The notes beneath the pieces were generated by a model. The model saw only the letters and a list, made by a program, of their open reading frames with translations. It was not told the DNA's origin and did no database searches. A stretch of DNA of 20,431 bases from Chthonomonas sp. UBA6659 (GTDB taxonomy: Bacteria; Armatimonadota; Fimbriimonadia; Fimbriimonadales; Fimbriimonadaceae): contig DKKT01000051.1 in assembly GCA_002455425.1 (NCBI GenBank), positions 1-20,431 on the forward strand, given 5' to 3'. Both the position numbers and the translations under genes were made by a program. This document shows positions 1 through 6,330 of the stretch, piece after piece (position 1 is the stretch's first letter; every line of letters starts with the position of its first letter).

Positions 1-246
1 CGCCCTCCCTCGTTGCAACACGCGACATGTCATTATCGGGAGGAAGTCTCTAGTTACGAGTGGCTCACTCGGAGGGGGCAGACCACAAGCACTCGAAGCA
101 ACGGGACTTCGTCGTACCCGGTGTATGATGGAGATGGGAACATGATCATGATCTTCAGCCGGAAAGGCTCGAACTTTACCCACGGCAACGAGCGCTTGTA
201 CGACTGGGAACTGCGAGGCATTGGTGTTATGGTGGGCAGCGACTAA
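1..246 (+). CDS. Rhs/YD-repeat protein, C-terminal tip (5' partial)
   Basis: The frame is open from the left edge of the window to a TAA, so this is probably the 3' end of a longer gene. A TTG at 13 is only the first possible start inside the window. The recognisable part is YPVYDGDGNMIMIFSR (about codons 39-54 of the visible frame), which has the form of the YD-repeat/Rhs core just before the hypervariable C-terminus. It continues as NERLYDWELRG and ends about 10 residues later. The usual conserved core (DPxG-type delimiter) and toxin domain are missing, so this is a truncated or displaced tip. Rhs proteins are large secreted or surface shells that carry C-terminal toxins. The TAA overlaps the ATG of the next gene (TAATG), which suggests translational coupling. 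The Rhs identity rests on a short motif only. Confidence 0.5.
   Translation, partial: RPPSLQHATCHYREEVSSYEWLTRRGQTTSTRSNGTSSYPVYDGDGNMIMIFSRKGSNFTHGNERLYDWELRGIGVMVGSD
110..132 (+). repeat. Rhs-tip direct repeat, copy 1
   Basis: A 23-nt sequence encoding SYPVYDG that recurs exactly at 1171-1193. Similarity continues for about 35 nt after the exact match at the protein level (GDGNMIMIFSRKGS here, GHGNMILTFSRRSG in copy 2). The two copies bracket the FGE-like gene. Confidence 0.85.
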
Positions 247-899
247 TGACTCGGTATGCGCTAGAGACAGTGCCTATCGAAGGCGGATTCGCTTGCCTGG
301 GTCTCGCACCCCAAACCGTTCAGGAGCTAGCAAGAGGACTGCGCGAGGAATTTGTCGCGACACCACCCGCTGAATTGTTCGTACGTACCTTCCGAATGAT
401 GGTTCATCCTGTGCGAGTACGGGAGTATCGAGCTTTCCTGGCAGAATCGTGTCGAAATAGGCCTGCCCACGACCTACTCAAGATTCAAGATGAGGAACCG
501 ATGACGGGTGTGAATCGAGCTGATGCCGCCGCCTTTGCGTCTTGGGCCGGGGGCCGCTTGCCGACGGAGCTTGAATGGGAATACGCGGCACGGGGCACAG
601 ATGGCCGGACCTTTCCGTGGGGAAACAGTACTCCACCCGTTCATACAGTGCGACACCTCCGGCGTGTTGGTGAGGAACCGGAGCTAGCGAGTCCATTTGG
701 CGTCGAAGATTTACTGGGACTAGTGAGCGAATGGACCGCCTCCTATGTGTACGATGTCTTCAGGGGTAGACGTCGTCGCTTCGCGATCGTCAAAGGCACA
801 CCCTACATGATGAAGACTCTTCACGCTGCTCGGCGCTTCATCCTTCGAGAAGGGGATCGATGGGCTTGTACTGGCTTCCGATGTGTATGGGATCATTGA
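246..899 (+). CDS. FGE/SUMF1-fold (C-type-lectin-like) protein, probably non-catalytic
   Basis: A 217-residue protein that covers one compact formylglycine-generating-enzyme-like domain. Visible landmarks are VPIEGGFACLGL near the N-terminus, HPVRVREYRAFL (about 53-64), DAAAFASWAGGRLPTELEWEYAARG (split by family as DA.AFA.WAGGRLPTE and WEYAARG), FPWGN, SPFGVEDLLGLVSEWT, and the terminal ACTGFRCV. These match the FGE-sulfatase/SUMF1 family. Genuine FGEs have a copper-binding cysteine pair after the (R)GGSW-like strand. Here that stretch reads VKGTPYMMKTLHAARR and has no cysteine, so formylglycine formation is unlikely. A binding or scaffolding role, or an immunity-type role next to the Rhs tip, is inference. 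The start ATG overlaps the TAA of the upstream Rhs-tip frame, and I see no strong Shine-Dalgarno, which fits coupled translation. There is no signal peptide. Confidence 0.8.
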   Translation: MTRYALETVPIEGGFACLGLAPQTVQELARGLREEFVATPPAELFVRTFRMMVHPVRVREYRAFLAESCRNRPAHDLLKIQDEEPMTGVNRADAAAFASWAGGRLPTELEWEYAARGTDGRTFPWGNSTPPVHTVRHLRRVGEEPELASPFGVEDLLGLVSEWTASYVYDVFRGRRRRFAIVKGTPYMMKTLHAARRFILREGDRWACTGFRCVWDH

Positions 900-1149
900 C
901 GATAGCTCACCCCGAAGGTTCGTTCAGACGGATGGCTTTTGCAGGCGCTTTTGCTACGTGAAGTGTTGCGACGCACGAGAACAGGAGAGTGGCCTTGCCG
1001 GCATGCATCCGGGAGTGTCGGTCCGCCAGTTCCACGCGACGTCCCTGATGTCACCTGCGATCACCCGGCCCCTCAGACACCGCCATTCTTGATCGTGCAC
1101 CTTCGTTCAAGGCCTCCTCGAGATCGAGGAACGTCCGAAAGTTGCAAAG

Positions 1150-1240
1150 GGCCTCTCCGCGACGGCATCGCGTCGTACCCGGTGTATGATGGACACGGAA
1201 ATATGATCTTGACCTTCTCCCGAAGATCAGGTGCAAGAAG
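1150..1240 (+). pseudogene. Second Rhs/YD-repeat tip remnant (repeat copy 2)
   Basis: The frame through this segment reads ASYPVYDGHGNMILTFSRRSG, the same Rhs-core peptide as at the left edge. It includes a 23-nt exact repeat at 1171-1193. Nothing Rhs-like is visible upstream in this frame: 939-1150 is Arg/Pro-rich with no recognisable domain. Downstream the frame runs as anonymous sequence to a TGA at 1416-1418, which overlaps by 14 nt the start of the next gene at 1405. I read it as a displaced Rhs 3' tip left by recombination, as happens in Rhs loci that accumulate orphan C-terminal modules. The rest of the 900-1404 interval shows no other gene I can support. Confidence 0.5.
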
Positions 1241-1404
1241 TGCGGTCAGCCAACAAACTGCGATCAGGGCTTCAAGCAGAGTCCGCGTCCGATTGCTGAG
1301 CAACTCCAGAGACCGGCACGTTGTGCTTACATCTATGACGGAAGCGCCCCTTCAGTACGGTACTGCCGCGCTTAAGTGCAAGCGAAATCAGTGGAGCATC
1401 TCTT

Positions 1405-1908
1405 ATGGCTTACTCTGACCGTACTCATTTGCAGCGCATCTTTTTGCAAGTCCTTGCATGGACGCTTGTGCTCTTGGCTCTGCTGTTGTTTCTGGCCTTG
1501 AGAAGCGCTCATCGTAACACGCTTGAGCCGCCTCCTGAGACCATTGACGTTTCGAGCATTGCGAGACAGTTTCCGGCCTTGACGCACAGCGGCTTAACAC
1601 TACGGCACACTGTCTACGCATATACGGATGTGATGATGCTTGTTATGGATGGGCGTTTGGAGAGATCGTTAGGGGAGTTCCAAGCTGCCATGGTTCGCCA
1701 AGGATGGCAAGTAGTCGAGCACTGGGAGCTGAGTTCGGAGTTCGCAAGCTGTTTGGTCCTCGCAGACGTGGGCACTAAGGAGAACATCTTGGTCCTGAAG
1801 CCTGCGCGCGGGATGTATATTCGCGTCCTCTTGCTGGTCGGTGTCAGTGCCCATCAGATACGGCAAGTTCGATCCCTGCTTCTATGGATTCGCAGGACGT
1901 ACTTCTGA
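1405..1908 (+). CDS. Small single-TM protein of unknown function
   Basis: A 167-residue protein that I do not recognise. Residues about 11-32 (RIFLQVLAWTLVLLALLLFLAL) form one strong hydrophobic segment after a short charged N-terminus, so it is probably a membrane-anchored protein with its C-terminal part outside or an uncleaved signal anchor. The remaining ~130 residues look like a small alpha/beta domain (for example LERSLGEFQAAMVRQGWQVVEHWELSSEF), with a second moderately hydrophobic stretch (YIRVLLLVGVSA). A GGAG-like ribosome site lies at about 1393-1396, 8 nt before the ATG. It sits directly after an Rhs-tip remnant and overlaps that frame, the position where an immunity gene is found in Rhs loci. 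That role is only a positional inference. Confidence 0.6.
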   Translation: MAYSDRTHLQRIFLQVLAWTLVLLALLLFLALRSAHRNTLEPPPETIDVSSIARQFPALTHSGLTLRHTVYAYTDVMMLVMDGRLERSLGEFQAAMVRQGWQVVEHWELSSEFASCLVLADVGTKENILVLKPARGMYIRVLLLVGVSAHQIRQVRSLLLWIRRTYF

Positions 1909-2047
1909 ATGGTCAGTCTGCTCTGTCCCCTTCTTACGGCGGACAAAGGATGCGGTAGACGGTTCAAGCGGGCAACGTCCAGCCGACGACCACCCGTCGG
2001 ACACCCCAGACTATCAAGGCGGAGAGGTGTGACCCCTCACCCCCCTA

Positions 2048-2080
2048 CCCCCTCTCCCCATCGATCATGGGGCGAGGGGG
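2048..2080. repeat. GC-rich hairpin element
   Basis: Two 14-nt arms, CCCCCTCTCCCCAT at 2048-2061 and ATGGGGCGAGGGGG at 2067-2080, are complementary except at one position, with a 5-nt loop CGATC. It is preceded by a CCCCTCACCCCCCTA run. Short C-rich/G-rich hairpins of this kind are often dispersed intergenic repeats. It could also act as a bidirectional terminator, although no T-tract follows. Confidence 0.6.
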
Positions 2081-2160
2081 ACCACCTCATCGAGAGGCGG
2101 AGAGGTGGCTCGAGCCCGGGCGGGGCCCCGGGTCGCATGCGTCGACAAGCCCCAAAGGAA

Positions 2161-2195
2161 ACTAACAAGGCCCCGCGGGCCGAAGCCGCGGAGCC
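2161..2195 (-). terminator. Likely terminator of the serine protease gene
   Basis: On the minus strand, 30 nt after the protease stop, GGCTCCGCGG pairs with CCGCGGGGCC (one G-U pair) across a short CTTCGGC-like loop, and TTGTTAGTTT follows. The T-run is interrupted, so it may be a weak or Rho-assisted terminator. Confidence 0.5.
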
Positions 2196-2224
2196 AGTGA
2201 GGGGGGGGTGGCGAGGGTTAAGTC

Positions 2225-3268
2225 TCAGAGACCTCCGTTGAGCCAGTTGTTGATCCAGCCCACCTTCGTGTTGTCGAGGCGGGTGCCGCCGTTGACGTAG
2301 TTCCATCCGAAGAACCACCACTTGCTCTGGTAGGCGTTGACCCCGGCGCAGTAGCGGTTGCCGCTGAGGAGGACGTAGAGACCGCCGCCCGAAGAGCCGC
2401 CCGACGTGTCCATCTTGTACTCGATCCGCTTGCTGCTCAGGCTGTCCGGGAAGCCGTTGCGGTACAGCTGGCTCGTGCCGCCATCGCGGTCGCCGTCGTA
2501 GGCCGAGAGGTGCAGGCCGTTCGTGTTGAGCGTGCCGTCCGAGAACGAGCCGTAGCCGAGCCAACCGGTGGTGTTGCCGATGAAGCGGTCGAGCTTGATG
2601 ACCCCCATGTCATGGTCGCGGTTCGCGTTCTGCGTCCAACCCGTGTTCGAGGCCAAGCGGGAGGCGAAGGCCGATCCGTAGGGCATGTAGCTGCCATTGA
2701 GACCGGGAACGACTTGGACGCGGCTCGCCCATCCACCTCGGGCGCCGTCCCAGATGCAGTGGCCGGCGGTGAGGACGAACCGGCTCTGGATCATCGTGCC
2801 CGAGCCGATCCAGTTCGAGCCGTCCGGGAAAGTGATGTAGAGCTTGACTTGCGCTCGCCACGGGTAGGCGGCGGTGTTGGTGATCTTGGTGCGGTTGTCG
2901 GCGCCGATCACGTAGAGCGGCCGGACCATCTGGTCGAGCTTGCTCTCGGCCGGGTTGGCGATCGCCTTACCCTTGAAGCCCATCCCGAGTCGGGGAGTGG
3001 CCGCGGCGGTGGTGGGCAGGAGACCGGACTGACCCATCTGGCCATTGTCGAGGTCCTTGAACTCGAGGCGAACGCGCTGGCTGGACGCGGCGTTGCTCTC
3101 GGCATACTTGGGAGCCGGGATCGGCTGGTAGTTGTGCAGTTCGGCCGGGAGCTGGGCCTTGGGATCGTTCGGGTTGAGGGGCGATCGCATCTCCTGAGCG
3201 GAGGCGACGACGGTCAGGGCCAGGGCGGCGAGGGTGACGAAGCTGGTTTTGGTGTTGATGTTTCGCAT
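2225..3268 (-). CDS. Secreted trypsin/V8-like serine protease
   Basis: A 347-residue protein. The ATG at 3268 is chosen over upstream in-frame starts because it gives a typical Sec signal peptide (MRNINTKTSF followed by a hydrophobic run, cleavage near ASA|QE at 24/25) and has an AAGGA ribosome site 7 nt upstream. A propeptide-like segment (about 25-115) precedes a chymotrypsin-fold domain. The catalytic triad is visible as His170 in LTAGHC, Asp220 in NRDHDMGVIKLD, and Ser293 in TSGGSSGGGLY. This matches the glutamyl endopeptidase/V8-like S1 group. The Trp/Gly-rich C-terminus (WWFFGWNYVNGG) resembles family ends. It stands alone between two intergenic regions, so it is probably its own transcription unit. 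Substrate specificity cannot be read from the sequence. Confidence 0.88.
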   Translation of the reverse strand: MRNINTKTSFVTLAALALTVVASAQEMRSPLNPNDPKAQLPAELHNYQPIPAPKYAESNAASSQRVRLEFKDLDNGQMGQSGLLPTTAAATPRLGMGFKGKAIANPAESKLDQMVRPLYVIGADNRTKITNTAAYPWRAQVKLYITFPDGSNWIGSGTMIQSRFVLTAGHCIWDGARGGWASRVQVVPGLNGSYMPYGSAFASRLASNTGWTQNANRDHDMGVIKLDRFIGNTTGWLGYGSFSDGTLNTNGLHLSAYDGDRDGGTSQLYRNGFPDSLSSKRIEYKMDTSGGSSGGGLYVLLSGNRYCAGVNAYQSKWWFFGWNYVNGGTRLDNTKVGWINNWLNGGL

Positions 3269-3613
3269 TTTTGTTTCCTTCTCTCTCGTGTCTTTCTCCC
3301 GATCTCTTGCCGGGATGTGTGTACGACCGCGCGCCTTTCTCGAAGGGTCCCTGGATGCGCCTTCGGTCCCACCTGAGCGCAAGACTATGGCGATATGCGA
3401 GGATCGCCAGGTTCTAAGGGCGCGAGTCACCCGTTCTCATGGAGTTCCCGGGGGGACTGCCCTCAAGGCGGGCATGCGCCGTTCCAGGACGCGACGACGC
3501 GAAGCCATCCCACGGCGGCGGCGGGGCAAGGGGTCGGATTCCGCTCGGGGCCGCGAAGGCGGACTCGCGCGTCATCCGACCCAGGGCGCGGCCTCTGGGC
3601 CGCCGCCGACGGA
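3269..3613. other. Intergenic region between valS and the protease gene
   Basis: This 345-nt region must hold the protease promoter and the valS 3' end. I found no convincing -35/-10 pair for the protease. A perfect 9-bp inverted repeat lies at 3531-3539 (GGGTCGGAT) and 3574-3582 (ATCCGACCC), with a GC-rich 34-nt interior. It begins 31 nt past the valS stop and may fold as a 3' structure for valS, but no T-tract follows. Confidence 0.4.
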
Positions 3614-6238
3614 TCAGTCCTGAAACAGGCGGCGGCGCTCGTCGATCTTGCCCAGCTTGTCCGCGAGCTCGTCCGCAAGCGCCGTCTCCTTCTCGACCAC
3701 CTCGGGCTTTGCTCGCTCCCGGAACATCGGGTTGTCGAGCCGTTCCCGCAGCTTCGTCAGGTCGGCCAAGATCTTCTCCTGCTCTCGATCGAGTCGCGTG
3801 AGTTCCTTGGTCGGATCGATAAGCCCTTCGATCGGGATCGAAAGGTCCACGCCCTCGGCCATCGTCCCGACCGATTTGAGCCCTACAGGCTTTGTCGGCT
3901 CGAGCTTTTCGACCCATGCCTGGGTGGCGATGACGAACTCGCCGCCGGCCAGATCGCCCTCCGCATAAGCGACGCTGATCTTCTGCCCCGGCGTGATTTC
4001 AAGTTCGGCGCGAAGCGCCCGAAGCGCACGCGTCACTTGGAACCAACGCTCCACTCGCGCCTCATCTTCGGATCGCGAGAAGCTCTCCGGCGGGGTCGGC
4101 CACGAACTCGCCATCAAGAACGGCGATTTCGGCGTGATCGGCAGGTGGCTGTAGACCTCCTCGGTCAGGTGGGGCATGATCGGGTGCATCATCGCCAGGA
4201 ACGCCGAGAGCGCCTTGAGAAGCACCCACTGCGGGATGTGCCGCTGGGCCGGATCGCCCAGCCGCGCCTTCGAGACCTCGATATACCAATCACACAGCTC
4301 ATTCCAGAAGAACGCATAGAGCGTTTGGGCCGCCACCTGAAGGTCGTAGCGAGCATAGGCCGCATCGACTTCATTCACCACATGGTAAAGGCGACTCAGA
4401 AGCCATCGATCCACGATCTCGAGCGCGTCGGGGGTGGCCTCCATGTCAAAGACCGCGCCCTCGTCGATATTCATGAGCACGAACCGAGTCGCGTTCCAGA
4501 TCTTGTTGCACAGATTCCGAGCCTCTTCCGTCCGCTTCTCACTGTAGCGAAGATCCTGATTGTCACCGACTTGACTCAAGAGCGTATATCGAAGCGCATC
4601 CGCCCCCACCTTCGGGATGACGTCCATCGGATCGACACCGGTCCCGAGGCTCTTACTCATCCGCTGACCCTTTTCGTTGAGCACGGTCGCGTAGATGAAC
4701 ACGCTGCCGAACGGGATCTCCCCGCAGAAGTCAAGGCCCATCATCATCATCCGCGCCACCCAGAGATACAGGATGTTCCGATCGGTGATGAGAGCGCTCG
4801 TCGGGTAGCGCTCCTGCAGGTCCGTGGTTTCGGCCGGCCACCCCAGGGTCGCGAAGGGCCAGAGGCCGCTGCTGAACCAGGTGTCGAGCACGTCGTCGTC
4901 TTGCCGCAAGATCTTCTTGTCGCCGGCTTTCGACTGCGCGTCCTCCCAGCTCATCGCCGCGAACGCCTCGCCGTCTTCGGTGTAGTACACCGGCACCCGA
5001 TGACCCCACCAGAGCTGGCGGCTCACGTTCCAGTCGCGAATATTCTCCATCCAGTCGAGGTAGATCCGTGTGAACCGCTCAGGAGTGAACGTCACACGCC
5101 CCGAAGTCACGGCTTCGATCGCGGGTCCGGCGAGTTCGCTCATGCGAGCGAACCATTGCTCCGACAGAAGCGGCTCGATCACCTCTCCGCTACGATCGCT
5201 GATGATCAGCGCAATCGGCTTCTCCTCGATCTTCTCCAACAGACCCAGTGCTTCCAGATCCTCGACGATCTTCTTTCTCGCCGCATACCGATCCATTCCG
5301 GCGTAGGGTCCGCCAAGCGCGTTGATCTTGGCCGAATCATCGAGGACCACCGGCATTTCGAGGCCGTGCCGCACCCCGACTTCGTAGTCGTTGGCATCAT
5401 GAGCCGGCGTGATCTTCACCGCGCCGGTGCCGAACTCGGGATCAGGGTAGGGGTCGGCGATGAGGGGAATCTCTCGCCCCAAAAGGGGCAAGCGCAAGGC
5501 CTTCCCGACGAGCCCATCGTACCGATTGTCCGAAGGGTGAACGGCGACGGCGACGTCGGCGAGCATGGTCTCGGGACGCGTGGTCGCGATCGTCACATGA
5601 CCGCCGCCGTCCACAAACGGATATCGGATGTGATAGAGCTTGCCCGTCGTCTCCTTGCGATACGTCTCGATGTCCGAAACCGTCGTCTTCAGCACCGGAT
5701 CCCAGTTCACGACGCGCTTGCCCCGATAGATGACGCCGCGCTCGAACCAGTCGATGAACACCTTCAGTACCGCCGCGTGGTAGCCCTCGTCGAGGGTGAA
5801 GCGCTCGCGACTCCAGTCGAAGGCGCACCCGAGGGATCGAAGCTGCCGCGAGATCGTGCCGCCGCTCTCCTCCCGCCAGGCATAAACGCGCTCCAAGAAC
5901 CCCTCGCGCCCGAGCTCGGTCGCCTTGATCCCCTCCTTCTTGAGGATTTCGGTCACGACCTTCTGCGTCGCGATCCCGGCGTGGTCTTGGCCGGGGAGAA
6001 TCAGCACGCTGTCGCCCTTAAGGCGGCGATAGCGTCCGAGCAGGTCCTGAATCGGGTAGCACAGCGCATGCCCCATATGCAGCGAACCGGTGATGTTCGG
6101 GGGCGGAATCGTGATCGTGTAGAGCGGCTTGTTCGGGCCCGCATCGGGCTGGAAGAGCCCGGCTGCCTCCCAGCGGGCATACCATGTCGGCTCCACCTGG
6201 GTGGCATCGTAACGGGGCGAAAGGGTCGTGTCGGCCAT
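3614..6238 (-). CDS. valS: Valine-tRNA ligase
   Basis: An 874-residue class I aminoacyl-tRNA synthetase that charges tRNA-Val with valine in the cytoplasm. The HIGH-type motif appears as PPPNITGSLHMGH (HMGH at 54-57) and the KMSKS-type motif as RMSKS (526-530). The CP1 editing region (TIATTRPETMLADVAVAVHP) contains the expected threonine-rich sequence for hydrolysing misacylated Thr-tRNA-Val. An anticodon-binding helical domain follows, and the last ~70 residues (LTRLDREQEKILADLTKLRERL...) form the C-terminal coiled coil typical of ValRS. Length is normal. The ATG at 6238 has an AAGGAGG ribosome site at 6250-6256. It follows the GH2 gene with a 92-nt gap that holds a parS site. I see no T-box leader in that gap. 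Confidence 0.98.
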   Translation of the reverse strand: MADTTLSPRYDATQVEPTWYARWEAAGLFQPDAGPNKPLYTITIPPPNITGSLHMGHALCYPIQDLLGRYRRLKGDSVLILPGQDHAGIATQKVVTEILKKEGIKATELGREGFLERVYAWREESGGTISRQLRSLGCAFDWSRERFTLDEGYHAAVLKVFIDWFERGVIYRGKRVVNWDPVLKTTVSDIETYRKETTGKLYHIRYPFVDGGGHVTIATTRPETMLADVAVAVHPSDNRYDGLVGKALRLPLLGREIPLIADPYPDPEFGTGAVKITPAHDANDYEVGVRHGLEMPVVLDDSAKINALGGPYAGMDRYAARKKIVEDLEALGLLEKIEEKPIALIISDRSGEVIEPLLSEQWFARMSELAGPAIEAVTSGRVTFTPERFTRIYLDWMENIRDWNVSRQLWWGHRVPVYYTEDGEAFAAMSWEDAQSKAGDKKILRQDDDVLDTWFSSGLWPFATLGWPAETTDLQERYPTSALITDRNILYLWVARMMMMGLDFCGEIPFGSVFIYATVLNEKGQRMSKSLGTGVDPMDVIPKVGADALRYTLLSQVGDNQDLRYSEKRTEEARNLCNKIWNATRFVLMNIDEGAVFDMEATPDALEIVDRWLLSRLYHVVNEVDAAYARYDLQVAAQTLYAFFWNELCDWYIEVSKARLGDPAQRHIPQWVLLKALSAFLAMMHPIMPHLTEEVYSHLPITPKSPFLMASSWPTPPESFSRSEDEARVERWFQVTRALRALRAELEITPGQKISVAYAEGDLAGGEFVIATQAWVEKLEPTKPVGLKSVGTMAEGVDLSIPIEGLIDPTKELTRLDREQEKILADLTKLRERLDNPMFRERAKPEVVEKETALADELADKLGKIDERRRLFQD

Positions 6239-6313
6239 ATGACGTTGTTCCTCCTTTCCTGTCGTGAAAGTCCAAAGAGTCTACCCCCGGGCCAATTTCG
6301 CCCCAGGACCTCC

Positions 6314-6329
6314 TGTTTCACGTGAAACA
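6314..6329. other. parS: parS site (ParB-binding), copy 1
   Basis: TGTTTCACGTGAAACA, a perfect 16-bp palindrome identical to the bacterial parS consensus that ParB/Spo0J clamps recognise. It lies in the gap between the GH2 gene and valS, 1 bp beyond the last base of the GH2 stop codon. parS sites cluster around oriC and nucleate ParB spreading and SMC loading. Confidence 0.9.
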
Positions 6330-6330
6330 C

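Larger units (their letters stand above)
1909..2224. other. Intergenic stretch between accessory genes and protease
   Basis: I see no credible gene here: the one longer open frame is Arg/Pro-rich and spans a hairpin repeat and a terminator. The stretch holds a GC-rich inverted repeat at 2048-2080 and a minus-strand terminator-like hairpin at 2161-2195. Runs such as CCCGGGCGGGGCCCCGGG (about 2115-2132) add further self-complementarity. Confidence 0.6.

Noticed and set aside
246..899. Diversity-generating retroelement target protein (FGE-type lectin fold)
   Set aside because: The fold and the terminal GFRCV are compatible, but I see no reverse transcriptase or template repeat in the window, and the one DNA repeat is upstream and downstream of the gene rather than at its 3' end.
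1909..2241. A 110-residue plus-strand open frame
   Set aside because: It reads through a hairpin repeat and a terminator, is Pro/Arg-rich, and overlaps the end of the protease gene.
3395..6325. A 976-residue open frame on the plus strand opposite valS
   Set aside because: It is exactly antisense to a clearly recognisable ValRS. Its composition (Arg/His/Pro/Leu-rich) and lack of domains fit a shadow frame in high-GC DNA.
6239..6330. T-box riboswitch before valS
   Set aside because: The gap is only 92 nt, contains a parS site, and lacks a T-box motif and terminator/antiterminator pair.
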